Part shown: piece after piece, positions 24,348-32,724 of the stretch
How the letters are laid out: each line of letters opens with the position of its first letter
How positions within the stretch are numbered: the stretch's first letter is position 1
Made by a program: the position numbers and the translations under genes
DNA from: CAIMFV01 sp040757715
GTDB taxonomy: Bacteria; Pseudomonadota; Alphaproteobacteria; Caulobacterales; Caulobacteraceae
Direction of reading: 5' to 3'
Assembly: GCA_040757715.1 (NCBI GenBank)
Contig: JBFLWS010000017.1
Location: 6,270-70,269, forward strand
DNA length: 64,000 nucleotides
Notes under the pieces: model-generated
Databases searched by the model: none
Told to the model about the DNA's origin: nothing
The model's input: the letters and a program-made list of their open reading frames with translations, nothing else

Positions 24348-25544
24348 TTAGCGGGCGCGAAGGGCCTCGACGCCCGGCAGCGCCTTGCCTTCCATCCATT
24401 CCAGGAACGCGCCGCCGGCGGTGGAGATGAAGGTGAAGTCTCCGGCACGGCCAGCGTGGTTCAAGGCCGCCACCGTGTCGCCGCCGCCTGCAACCGCGAT
24501 GATCTTGCCCGCCTTCGCGAGATCCGCCGCGTGCGCCGCTGCCGCCACTGTGGCGCGATCGAACGGCGGGGTCTCGAACACGCCGAGCGGGCCGTTCCAG
24601 ATCAGGGTCAAGCTCTCGTCCATAGCCTTGTTCAGGCGATCGACTGTGGCCGGGCCGGCGTCGAGAATGCGGTCATCCCCGCCCACGTCGTCGAGACCGC
24701 GCACGAAATAGGGCGTGTTGGGCTCCAGCACCTCGGCCACCACCACGTCCACCGGCAGCAGAAGTTCGCAATTGTTGGCCGCGGCGAGAGTCATGATCTC
24801 CTTGGCGGTGCCAGAGAGGTCCTTCTCGCAATAGGACCGGCCCACGGGGTGGCCCAAGGCGAAGAGGAAGGTGTTGGCCATGCCGCCGCCGATGGCCAGG
24901 CGGTCCAGCTTGGTCACCAGGTTCTTGAGAAGATCGAGCTTGGTGGACACCTTGGAGCCGCCCACCACGCCCAGCACCGGGCGCTTCGGCGCGCCCAAGG
25001 CCGCTTCGAGGGCTTCGAGTTCGCGCTGCATGGAGACGCCGGCGAATGCCGGCAGGGTGCGCGCCAGGCCTTCGGTGGAGGCGTGGGCGCGGTGCGCGGC
25101 GGAAAAGGCGTCGTTCACATAGAGATCGCCCAGCTTGGCCAGCTCGGCGACGAAGGCCGGATCATTGGCCTCCTCGCCGGCGTGGTAGCGCAGGTTCTCC
25201 AGCAGCATGAAGCCGCCCGGCGCCAGGGCGTCGATCGCCTCCGCCGCCGCTGCGCCCACGCAGTCGTCGGCGAAGGCCACCGGCTGGCCCAAGAGGGCGG
25301 CCAACGGCTCCACCACCGGCTTCAGGCTCATCTCCGGCACGCGCTTGCCCTTGGGACGGTCGAAGTGGGCGAGGATCGCCACCTTCGCCCCCGCTCCCGC
25401 CAAGCGCTGCAGCGTCGGCAGGGCGGCGCGCAGGCGCGTGTCGTCGGTGACGCGGCCCGTTTCCATGGGGACATTGAAGTCCACTCGGACGAGAGCGCGC
25501 TTGCCGGCGAGATCGCCGACCTGGTCAAGGGTCTTGAAGGTCAT
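24348..25544 (-). CDS. pgk: phosphoglycerate kinase
   Basis: Glycolytic and gluconeogenic kinase, 1,3-bisphosphoglycerate plus ADP to 3-phosphoglycerate plus ATP. 398 residues. Family segments: RVDFNVPMETG at the N-terminus, LAHFDRPKGKRVPE, ENLRYHAGEEANDP, VNDAFSAAHRAHAS, GGSKVSTKLDLL, WNGPLGVFE and the nucleotide-binding AVAGGGDTVAAL. It follows gap by 28 bases on the same strand, giving the classic gap-pgk operon. Confidence 0.96.
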   Translation of the reverse strand: MTFKTLDQVGDLAGKRALVRVDFNVPMETGRVTDDTRLRAALPTLQRLAGAGAKVAILAHFDRPKGKRVPEMSLKPVVEPLAALLGQPVAFADDCVGAAAAEAIDALAPGGFMLLENLRYHAGEEANDPAFVAELAKLGDLYVNDAFSAAHRAHASTEGLARTLPAFAGVSMQRELEALEAALGAPKRPVLGVVGGSKVSTKLDLLKNLVTKLDRLAIGGGMANTFLFALGHPVGRSYCEKDLSGTAKEIMTLAAANNCELLLPVDVVVAEVLEPNTPYFVRGLDDVGGDDRILDAGPATVDRLNKAMDESLTLIWNGPLGVFETPPFDRATVAAAAHAADLAKAGKIIAVAGGGDTVAALNHAGRAGDFTFISTAGGAFLEWMEGKALPGVEALRAR

Positions 25545-25572
25545 GACGAAAGACGAGCCTGTCGCTACGGGA

Positions 25573-26580
25573 TCAGAGGAAGGCGGCCATGGCGAGGGCG
25601 GTGTCGGCCATGCGGGTGGAGAAGCCCCACTCGTTGTCGTACCAGGACAGGACGCGGGCGAGCTTGCCCTCGATCACCTGGGTCTGAGCGAGCGCCGCCG
25701 TGGAAGATGCGGCGATGTGGTTGAAGTCGATGGAAACCAGCGGCTCTTCGGTCACCGCCAGCACGCCCTTCAGCGCGCCTTCGGCCGCGGCCTTCAGGGC
25801 GGCGTTGATCTCGTCCTTGGTGACATCGCGCGAGGGCACGATCTTCAGGTCAATCACCGAGACATTGGCGGTGGGGACGCGGATGGAGGAGCCGTCCAGC
25901 TTGCCCTTCAGTTCCGGCAGCACCAGGCCCACGGCCTTGGCCGCGCCGGTGGAAGTGGGGATCATCGAGCTCGCGGCGGCGCGGGCGCGATAGAGGTCCT
26001 TGTGCAGCTGGTCCAGCGACGGCTGGTCATTGGTGTAGGCGTGCACCGTGGTCATGTACCCGCGCTCGATGCCGCAGAGGTTTTGCAGCACCTGAGCCAC
26101 CGGGGCGAGGCAGTTGGTGGTGCAGGAGGCGTTGGAGACCACCACGTCGTCCTTGGTCAGGGTCGCGTGGTTCACGCCATAGACGATAGTCTTGTCGGCG
26201 TTGTCGCAGGGAGCGGAGACCAGCACGCGCTTGGCGCCGGCGGCGAGGTGCGCGGCGGCCTTGTCCTTGGTGGTGAAGATGCCGGTGCACTCGAGGGCGA
26301 TGTCGACGCCGAGCTCGGCGTGCGGCAGCTTGGACGGGTCGCGTTCGGCGGTGACCTTGATGGGGCCGAGACCCACGTCGAGGATGTCGCCGTCCACTTT
26401 CACGAGGCCGGGAAAGCGACCGTGGCTGCTATCGTAGCGCAGCAGGTGGGCGTTGGTCTCGATGGGACCGAGGTCGTTGATCGCCACCACCTCGATGTCG
26501 CGGCGCGCGTGCTCGACGATGGAGCGCAAGACGAGGCGGCCGATGCGACCAAAACCGTTGATGGCGACACGAAGGGCCAT
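25573..26580 (-). CDS. gap: glyceraldehyde-3-phosphate dehydrogenase, type I
   Basis: Oxidises glyceraldehyde-3-phosphate with NAD and phosphate. 335 residues with the Rossmann start VAINGFGRIGR, Asp36 in VAINDLG favouring NAD, catalytic Cys153 in SNASCTTNCLAP, His180 in TTVHAYTNDQ and the C-terminal WYDNEWGFSTRM. GGGAG lies about ten bases before the ATG. It is first in the gap-pgk operon and divergent from the zauP-zapA-zapE genes, as in Caulobacter. Confidence 0.96.
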   Translation of the reverse strand: MALRVAINGFGRIGRLVLRSIVEHARRDIEVVAINDLGPIETNAHLLRYDSSHGRFPGLVKVDGDILDVGLGPIKVTAERDPSKLPHAELGVDIALECTGIFTTKDKAAAHLAAGAKRVLVSAPCDNADKTIVYGVNHATLTKDDVVVSNASCTTNCLAPVAQVLQNLCGIERGYMTTVHAYTNDQPSLDQLHKDLYRARAAASSMIPTSTGAAKAVGLVLPELKGKLDGSSIRVPTANVSVIDLKIVPSRDVTKDEINAALKAAAEGALKGVLAVTEEPLVSIDFNHIAASSTAALAQTQVIEGKLARVLSWYDNEWGFSTRMADTALAMAAFL

Positions 26581-26803
26581 GGCTCAAACACTCCCGAGAT
26601 GTTGGTGATGGGGATCGACGCGCGGTCCCAAAGATGTGTGCGCGCGTTTTGCTATTCGAGGCGAGGGAGTCAACCCTTGTTCCCCTCACATAGGGTTTCA
26701 GAATGCATCGAACCCGGACATTCTCGTTTGATTCGGAAGGCTTGGGTTCAACTGCGACGCAGGTCTATATGAATGCGTGAGCGTTCGAGCGGAGGCTTCA
26801 ACC

Positions 26804-27070
26804 ATGTCTGAAGGCGCTGACGGCGGATTGGAAATGGCGGCGCGGCGGTTGGAGCTGGCCCTGGCCGGTCTTGAGGCGCGGCTGCAACGTCGTGCGGACC
26901 TTGGCGGCAGCGCGTTCGCGGAAGACCGGGCGCGCCTCGCTGCGGAGCTCGACGCTGCCCGGGCGCGGGAGCGCGACCTGGAGCGGGTGGCTGAGGAGGC
27001 CTCCGCCGCCCTTGGCCGCGCCGCCTCCGAGGTGCGGGCCGCGCTCAACGCTGACCTGACTGGAGCGTAA
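26804..27070 (+). CDS. zauP: ZapA-upstream coiled-coil protein ZauP
   Basis: 88-residue protein that is almost entirely coiled coil (LELALAGLEARLQRRADL, ARLAAELDAARARERDLERVAEEA). In Caulobacter the gene directly upstream of zapA encodes ZauP, a coiled-coil partner that with ZapA condenses the Z-ring; size, composition and position match. ATG at 26804 has GGAGG nine bases upstream and is preferred over a GTG at 26777. zapA follows after 5 bases. The assignment rests on synteny and coiled-coil character rather than sequence motifs. Confidence 0.8.
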   Translation: MSEGADGGLEMAARRLELALAGLEARLQRRADLGGSAFAEDRARLAAELDAARARERDLERVAEEASAALGRAASEVRAALNADLTGA

Positions 27071-27075
27071 GGCGC

Positions 27076-27426
27076 ATGTCCACGGTGAATGTCGAAGTCA
27101 ATGGGCGCATCTACGCCATCGGCTGCGAGGACGGCCAGGAGGTCCACGTCCAGGGCCTAGCCGCGCAGTTCGACTCCCAGGTGCGCGAGGTGGCGGAGGC
27201 CGTGGGCCAGGTGGGGGAGCTGCGCCTCTTCCTGATGGCGGCGCTGCTGACGGCGGATGAACTCGCCGATCTGAAGAGCCGCTTCACCCATTTGCAGGCC
27301 GAGCTCGCGCGCGCTCAGTCCGAGGCCGCCCTCGCCGAGGCGCGCGCCGTACGGGCCCTGGAGCAGGCGGCGGAGCGCATTGAGGCCATGTGCGCCGAGG
27401 ATGAGGTGGACTCCCACCGCGCGTAG
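27076..27426 (+). CDS. zapA: cell division protein ZapA
   Basis: FtsZ-associated protein of 116 residues that bundles protofilaments and sharpens the Z-ring. The N-terminal globular part reads VNVEVNGRIYAIGCEDGQE, with ZapA-type LAAQFDSQVREVAE after it, followed by a helical coiled-coil tail (about 55-110). It lies 5 bases after zauP and 41 bases before zapE, so the three probably form a division operon. Confidence 0.93.
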   Translation: MSTVNVEVNGRIYAIGCEDGQEVHVQGLAAQFDSQVREVAEAVGQVGELRLFLMAALLTADELADLKSRFTHLQAELARAQSEAALAEARAVRALEQAAERIEAMCAEDEVDSHRA

Positions 27427-27467
27427 TGACTTGCCCTTAACTGCGGTTGGGTTAGGACCACCGGTCC

Positions 27468-28586
27468 ATGCCGCTGACCATCCGTTCCGCCTACAACGCG
27501 CGCCTGAAGCGCGGTGAGATCGCGCCAGACGCCGCCCAACAGCGCGCGGTGGAGGCCTTGTCGCGCCTCGAAGGCGAGCTCAACGGCTTTGGCGAGCCCG
27601 GCTTCTCTATCCCCTTCTTCAAGAAACGCACGCCCAAAGGCGTCTATCTCTGGGGACCGGTGGGGCGCGGCAAGTCCATGCTGCTCGACCTCTTCTTCGA
27701 GTCCGCGCCGGTGCGGCGCAAGCGGCGGGTGCACTTCCACGCGTTCATGGCCGAGGTGCATGGCGACGTGGACGCCTGGCGCAAGGGCGATGCCGCGACG
27801 CGCAAGGCGCGCTTCGGCCAGTTCAAGGGCGACGACCCCATCGCCCCCACCGCCTACAAGATCGCCGAGGAAGCCGCACTGCTCTGCTTCGACGAGTTCC
27901 ACGTCACCGACATTGCCGACGCCATGATTCTCGGCCGGCTGTTCGAGCAGCTATTCGATCGTGGCGTGGTGATCGTGGCGACATCCAATCGGCCGCCAGA
28001 CGATCTCTACAAGGACGGGATCAACCGCCAGCTGTTCCTGCCCTTCATCGACATGCTGAAGGCGAACCTGGATATCGTCGCAGTCGCCGGTCCGAAGGAT
28101 TTTCGACTGGATCGTCTAAAGGACGCGCAGGTCTATTTCGCTCCGATCTCGCCGGAAACCGAGCAGGCGTTCAACGGGCTCTGGACACAGGTGTTAGGCG
28201 CTGACAGTGAACGCGGCGAGATCGTCGAGGTGCTGGGTCGGCGCCTGCACTTCAAGCATGCGATAGGCGGGCGCCTGCGCGCCGCCTTCGATGAGCTGTG
28301 CGCCAAACCGCTCGGCCCCCAGGATTACCTCGCCATCGCCGAGCGTTTCCACACGGTGTTCATCGAGGAGGTGCCGGTGCTCGGCGCCGATCGACGCAAT
28401 GATGCGGCCCGCTTTGTGACCTTGGTGGATGCGCTTTACGAGGCCAAGACCAAGCTCGTGGTGTTAGCCGAGGCGGAGCCCGATCTGCTTTATCGCTCCG
28501 GCGACGGGGCTTTCGAGTTCGAGCGCACCGCCAGCCGCCTGCACGAAATGCGCTCGGCCGACTACATGGAGACCGTGCACGCCTAG
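27468..28586 (+). CDS. zapE: cell division ATPase ZapE (AFG1 family)
   Basis: 372-residue AAA-type ATPase of the AFG1/ZapE family, which acts on the Z-ring in E. coli. Walker A GPVGRGKS is at 63-70 and Walker B LLCFDEFHVTDIADAM near 138-153; ATSNRPPDDLYKDGINR is the sensor-1 region, and the C-terminal FERTASRLHEM is typical. It follows zapA on the same strand, which supports the cell-division assignment. It converges on the GT2 gene with 10 bases between them. Confidence 0.92.
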   Translation: MPLTIRSAYNARLKRGEIAPDAAQQRAVEALSRLEGELNGFGEPGFSIPFFKKRTPKGVYLWGPVGRGKSMLLDLFFESAPVRRKRRVHFHAFMAEVHGDVDAWRKGDAATRKARFGQFKGDDPIAPTAYKIAEEAALLCFDEFHVTDIADAMILGRLFEQLFDRGVVIVATSNRPPDDLYKDGINRQLFLPFIDMLKANLDIVAVAGPKDFRLDRLKDAQVYFAPISPETEQAFNGLWTQVLGADSERGEIVEVLGRRLHFKHAIGGRLRAAFDELCAKPLGPQDYLAIAERFHTVFIEEVPVLGADRRNDAARFVTLVDALYEAKTKLVVLAEAEPDLLYRSGDGAFEFERTASRLHEMRSADYMETVHA

Positions 28587-28596
28587 AGCGACATCG

Positions 28597-29559
28597 CTAA
28601 AGCGCGCTGTCTCCAAGGCTGAGGCGCCGACCGCTCCCTGGACGTCGCCGCAGCGCAGGCCGCGCCACCGAGGCGGCCATGATCGCGGGCGCCAGCACCA
28701 CCGCCAACAACTTGCGCTTCCAGGTGTCGGCGCGCTTGTAGAAGTAACGCACCAAGCCTCGGCCCTTATGGTACTCCACCGACAGCGGGTGGGCGAGGCT
28801 CGTGGAGCCTAGGTGAACCACTCGGGCGTCAGGCACAAACATCACCTCGCCGCCAGCTTGACGCACCCGCCAGCACAGATCGATATCCTCCACGTGGAGG
28901 AAATAGCGGGCATCGAAGCCGCCGAGCTGCAAAAAATCGTCCCGCTTCATGGCGAAACAGGCGCCGGACACAGTGGGAATGTTAGCCGGCTCTTTCGGCA
29001 GAGCTTCGTGTTCCTGATGGATTTCAAATCGGCGCAGACTCGGCACGAAGCGAGCTAAGCGTGTCAGGCTGAGCAGCGTGGTCACCGGCGTCACCTCGCC
29101 GCGTCGGGCCCCGCGCTGCTCGGTACCGTCAATATTGAGAATGCGCGCGCCCGCTAGGCGGACAGCGTTAGCGCCGGAGATGGCGCGATCCAGCGCCGTG
29201 ATGCAGCCGGGTTGCAGGAAGGCGTCTGGATTCAGAAAAATCAAAATCGAACCTTGCGCCATTTGCGCGCCGAGGTTGGCGGCGGCTGCAAATCCGACAT
29301 TGCCTTGGCCGCGAGCTACGTTCACTCGGGGGTCCTCGGCCGCAAGCGCAATAGCGGCCGCTTCCAGTGCGGACGATCCATTGTCGATGACGATGAGCTC
29401 GTCGACGCGGGGGTCCTGCAACACCGCTTGCAGGCTGTGCGCGAGCGCCGCGCCGGTGTGGTAGACCACCATGATGACGCTGATGCGGAGTGGTTCCGCA
29501 CGCGGCGCCGAAATCCGTCCGGCCACCGCGACGGACGGCAGTTCCCCGACATACTTCAT
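28597..29559 (-). CDS. family 2 glycosyltransferase, rhamnosyltransferase-like
   Basis: 320-residue cytosolic/peripheral GT-A transferase. Nucleotide-binding start SVIMVVYHTG, LIVIDNGSSALE, GNVGFAAAANLGA, DxD-equivalent FLNPDAFL, and the WbbL-like acceptor block ACFAMKRDDFLQLGGFDARYFLHVEDIDLCWRVRQAG. That last block is common in rhamnosyltransferases of O-antigen and cell-wall synthesis. The C-terminal stretch is hydrophobic and basic, perhaps a membrane contact. ATG at 29559 is preferred; the earlier start at 29619 adds 20 residues without conserved features. The acceptor is unknown; dTDP-rhamnose from the rfb genes further on is a plausible donor. Confidence 0.85.
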   Translation of the reverse strand: MKYVGELPSVAVAGRISAPRAEPLRISVIMVVYHTGAALAHSLQAVLQDPRVDELIVIDNGSSALEAAAIALAAEDPRVNVARGQGNVGFAAAANLGAQMAQGSILIFLNPDAFLQPGCITALDRAISGANAVRLAGARILNIDGTEQRGARRGEVTPVTTLLSLTRLARFVPSLRRFEIHQEHEALPKEPANIPTVSGACFAMKRDDFLQLGGFDARYFLHVEDIDLCWRVRQAGGEVMFVPDARVVHLGSTSLAHPLSVEYHKGRGLVRYFYKRADTWKRKLLAVVLAPAIMAASVARPALRRRPGSGRRLSLGDSAL

Positions 29560-29780
29560 ACGCTCACCCCCTCGCTCCGGGAGAAGCAAATCGCCCGGAG
29601 AAGCTACGCTACGTCGCACACGAGGAACAACCGAAAATGCTGCGCCTGCGAAGTATCAACGCCCGACGAGGCGAGTGTATATCGGTTTTATAACAGCATT
29701 GCTACAGGGGCGCGCATTTTCGCTGATCGGTGGTCGTATGGGTGAGGCGAATTAACCACAGCTGATTTTGCGTTGCAGCG

Positions 29781-30560
29781 TCACATGGCGGAAATGCCGC
29801 CGTCGACCTTCAGCTCTGCGCCGGTGACGAAGCGGCTCTCATTCGAGGCGAGGTAGAGCACAGCATAGGCCACGTCGTTAGGCTCGCCAATGCGGCCAAG
29901 AGGGATTTGTCGCGCCAGCTTGGCCTCGGCCTCTTCGGTTCCGAACATCTGGCGCAGAGGATCGAGGATGGGCGTTGAGATGAAGGTCGGATGGATGGTG
30001 TTGGAGCGGATGTCGAGCTTCTGCTTGGCGCAATGCAGGGCCACCGACTTGGACAGCAGCCAGACCGCCGCCTTGGAGGCGTTGTAGACGGGCGAGGAAT
30101 GGGCGGCGATCAGGCCGGCGATGGACGACAGGTTCACAATAGAGCCCGGCTGGTGGTCCTTCATGTAGCCGATGGCGTGCTTGCAGCCGAGGAACACCGA
30201 ATCGACGTTCACGCTCATCACCTTGTGCCAAGCGTCGAGATCGAGCTGCTCGACATTGCCGCCCGCGGAAATGCCGGCGTTGTTGACCAGGATGGAGAGG
30301 CCGCCCATGGCCGCATTGGCCTTGGCCAGCACGTCGATCCACTGCGCTTCGGAGGTCACGTCGTGGGCGAAGGCGAAGGCCGTGCCGGCCCCGAGCTCGG
30401 CATTGATGGCGTCGGCGACCTTTTGCGCGGCGTCGAGATTGAGGTCGGTGAGCGTCACCTTGGCCCCGTGGCGCGCCAGCATCCAGGCGCTCGCCGAGCC
30501 CAAGCCGCCCGCGCCGCCGGTGATCAGCGCCTTCTTGCCCTGCACCCGTCCCTGGCTCAT
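29781..30560 (-). CDS. SDR family oxidoreductase (hydroxysteroid-dehydrogenase-like)
   Basis: 259-residue NAD(P)-dependent short-chain dehydrogenase. TGGAGGLG at 14-21, Asp39 in LTDLN favouring NAD, NNAG at 93-96, Ser145 in VNLSSIAG, and YxxxK at Tyr159-Lys163. The C-terminal PLGRIGEPNDVAYAVLYLASNESRFVTG is complete. Closest by appearance to 3-beta/17-beta-hydroxysteroid or cyclopentanol dehydrogenase-type SDRs, but the substrate cannot be set. A 220-base AT-richer gap separates it from the GT2 gene downstream. Confidence 0.88.
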   Translation of the reverse strand: MSQGRVQGKKALITGGAGGLGSASAWMLARHGAKVTLTDLNLDAAQKVADAINAELGAGTAFAFAHDVTSEAQWIDVLAKANAAMGGLSILVNNAGISAGGNVEQLDLDAWHKVMSVNVDSVFLGCKHAIGYMKDHQPGSIVNLSSIAGLIAAHSSPVYNASKAAVWLLSKSVALHCAKQKLDIRSNTIHPTFISTPILDPLRQMFGTEEAEAKLARQIPLGRIGEPNDVAYAVLYLASNESRFVTGAELKVDGGISAM

Positions 30561-30640
30561 CCGTTCGCTCCCTTATCAACGATAATGTTGTGATTGCTTT
30601 CCGCATGACCCATGCAAGCGAGGAGGGCAAGCCCTCGTTT

Positions 30641-30934
30641 TCAGCGCCGGCGCGCAGCGGCGGCGTCCATGGCCAGGGCGAGGTTGAGGTCCCGCTGGGT
30701 CACGCCGCCGGCGTCATGGGTGGTGAGCACCACTTCCACCCGATTGTAGACATTGAACCATTCCGGATGGTGGTCGGCCTTCTCGGCCACAAGAGCGATT
30801 TCGGCCATGAAGCCGAAGGCCTCGGCGAAGTCGCGGAATTGGAAGGTCTTGGTGATGGAGGGACGCGCGGCGTCGACGCTCCAGCCGTCCAGTTGGGCGG
30901 CCGTAAGCTGCGGGTCGAGGCGTTCGAGCGACAT
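30641..30934 (-). CDS. 4a-hydroxytetrahydrobiopterin dehydratase
   Basis: 97-residue pterin-4a-carbinolamine dehydratase (PhhB/DCoH family), which recycles the oxidised pterin cofactor made by aromatic amino acid hydroxylases. The active-site block ADHHPEWFNVYNRVEV and the C-terminal THDAGGVTQRDLNLA are characteristic. ATG at 30934 has GGAG about eight bases upstream. No phenylalanine hydroxylase gene is adjacent, so the partner must be elsewhere, or the protein has another pterin role. Confidence 0.9.
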   Translation of the reverse strand: MSLERLDPQLTAAQLDGWSVDAARPSITKTFQFRDFAEAFGFMAEIALVAEKADHHPEWFNVYNRVEVVLTTHDAGGVTQRDLNLALAMDAAAARRR

Positions 30935-31050
30935 GGGCGAGCTCCTGGCGTTGCGCGACGCCGCGAATGAGTTGCAGCGGCGCGCGGATGTCAAGGCTGG
31001 CGCGCGGATTGCTGCCATCGGCTCGTGACGTGCCGAATGGAGACAAGCGC

Positions 31051-31749
31051 GTGGTCCGAGGGATGGGGTTGTGGATCGCCGCGGGAGCGGTCTGGCTGGC
31101 GGGATGTGGGGCTTGCGCCGGCCAGACCGGACTCCTTGAGGCGCTGCCCGACCACGCCGCGCCGGGAAGCTGCTACGCGCATGTAAAGGTCGGAGGCCAT
31201 TGGGTCTCGCCGCCAGTGGTGGCCGAGGCGCGCTGGACGACCGCCGCGCCCTGGCCAGGATCGGCGGGGCCGGTTTGGTGTCTCACCCCCGTGGCGGCGC
31301 ACCCGTCGGTTTGGCAGCCGGAGCGCTTTGGCTGGATCGAAGTGCTGTGCGACAAGGACATCACGCCCGCGCGCGTGTCCCGCCTGAAGACCGCCCTGGC
31401 GGCGCGGGGCTATTATCGCGGCAAGCTTGATGGGCGCATGGACGCGACGACCGCCGAGGCGGTGGCGCGATTTCAAAGCGACCAGTACATCGAGCATGGC
31501 GGCTTTCTCAGCATGACCACCATCCGGGCGCTGGAGGGAACCTCGGCGCCGGCCGCGCCGAAGGCCGGCTATGACCTCGCCGCCGCCCAGGCCCGCGCCT
31601 ATACCCAAGCCTTCAAGGAAATCTACCGGCCGCAGCCTGCGCCCGCCATGGCCTACGCGGCGCCCCTGCCGAGCTTCGCCGCCCGAGCCGACTATCCTTC
31701 GGCGGTTCAGTACGGACGTCTTACCTGGACCGGCAAGGTCGAGCGCTGA
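31051..31749 (+). CDS. peptidoglycan-binding lipoprotein
   Basis: 232 residues. The start is a short signal peptide (MGLWIAAGAVWLAG) with lipobox LAGC, so it should be a lipoprotein. Residues about 105-165 form a PG_binding_1 domain (SRLKTALAARGYYRGKLDGRMDATTAEAVARFQ). The C-terminus is low-complexity, Ala/Pro/Tyr-rich. GTG at 31051 is chosen because GGAG lies eight bases before it; an ATG at 31063 also gives a full signal peptide, with GAGG too close. No catalytic domain is visible, so it probably tethers something to, or senses, the cell wall. Confidence 0.75.
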   Translation: MVRGMGLWIAAGAVWLAGCGACAGQTGLLEALPDHAAPGSCYAHVKVGGHWVSPPVVAEARWTTAAPWPGSAGPVWCLTPVAAHPSVWQPERFGWIEVLCDKDITPARVSRLKTALAARGYYRGKLDGRMDATTAEAVARFQSDQYIEHGGFLSMTTIRALEGTSAPAAPKAGYDLAAAQARAYTQAFKEIYRPQPAPAMAYAAPLPSFAARADYPSAVQYGRLTWTGKVER

Positions 31750-31753
31750 GGCT

Positions 31754-32698
31754 TCAGCCCTGCCAGGCGCCAAGCGCCAGGGCCGCGAACAGGTAAAGGC
31801 CAGCGTCGCGGTTGGAGCGGAACAGCTTGAGCGCCAGCGCGCCGTCGCCGGGTTTGAACGCCTTCACTTGCAGCGCCAGGTGGGCGGCGAAGGCCAGCAC
31901 CAACACCAGGAATAGGTTGCTGAGGTCGGCGACCACGCCTGCCGCCAGCGCCAGGACGGCGGACGCGGCATAGAAGACGCCGACGCCGAGGCGAACTTTT
32001 GACCCGAGCCGGCGGGCGCTCGATTTCACTCCGGCCAGGGCGTCGTCTTCCAGATCCTGGACCGCGTAGAGCGTGTCGTAGCCCAGGGTCCAGAAGAAGC
32101 CCGAGGCGTAGAGGAGTACACCCGGCAGGGCGAGACCGCCATGACCGGCCGCGTAGCCCATCAGCGCCCCCCAGTTGAAGGTCAGGCCGAGCCAGGCCTG
32201 CGGCCACCAGGTGATGCGCTTCATGAACGGGTAGGCGGCCACCAGGGCGAGGGAGAGCCCGCCGAGGACGATCGCCGGCAAGGGCAGCTGCACCAGCACC
32301 AAAAGACCGACGAGGCAGAGGCCGGCTACATAGAGCCAGGCCTGACGCACGCCGATGGCGCCCGAAGCCACCGGCCGGCCAGCGGTGCGGGCCACCTTGG
32401 CGTCGATGTCGCGGTCGACAATGTCGTTATAGGCGCAGCCGGCGGCGCGCATGGCCGCGGCGCCGATGGCGAACAGTAGAAGATGCCAAAAATTCGGCGC
32501 CCGCCCGGCGCTGGCGTCGGCGAGGGCGATGCCCTGCCAACCCGGCAGCATGAGCAGCCAGATCCCCGCCGGGCGATCGAACCGGCCGAGCTTCAGCCAC
32601 GGGCGCAGGGCGGCCGGAGCGTAGCGGTCGACCCAATTGTCCGCCGCGGCGTCGGGCAGAATTGAAGAGGCGTCTGGGGCGAGAGCGTCGGGAATCAT
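31754..32698 (-). CDS. ubiA: 4-hydroxybenzoate polyprenyltransferase
   Basis: Inner-membrane prenyltransferase of ubiquinone synthesis. 314 residues with about eight hydrophobic segments. The two aspartate motifs are NDIVDRDID at 91-99 and DLEDDALAGVKSSARRLG near 218-235, which bind the Mg-pyrophosphate of the prenyl donor. The sequence KLGRFDRPAGIWLLMLPGWQG at the N-terminus is typical of UbiA rather than other family members such as haem A synthase CtaB. It is convergent with the peptidoglycan-binding lipoprotein gene. Confidence 0.94.
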   Translation of the reverse strand: MIPDALAPDASSILPDAAADNWVDRYAPAALRPWLKLGRFDRPAGIWLLMLPGWQGIALADASAGRAPNFWHLLLFAIGAAAMRAAGCAYNDIVDRDIDAKVARTAGRPVASGAIGVRQAWLYVAGLCLVGLLVLVQLPLPAIVLGGLSLALVAAYPFMKRITWWPQAWLGLTFNWGALMGYAAGHGGLALPGVLLYASGFFWTLGYDTLYAVQDLEDDALAGVKSSARRLGSKVRLGVGVFYAASAVLALAAGVVADLSNLFLVLVLAFAAHLALQVKAFKPGDGALALKLFRSNRDAGLYLFAALALGAWQG

Positions 32699-32724
32699 GG
32701 CGCCATTCTATCCCGCCCCGCCGT

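Noticed and set aside
26735..26760. tRNA-like GGGTTC stretch upstream of zauP
   Set aside because: No cloverleaf, acceptor stem or anticodon arm can be built around it.
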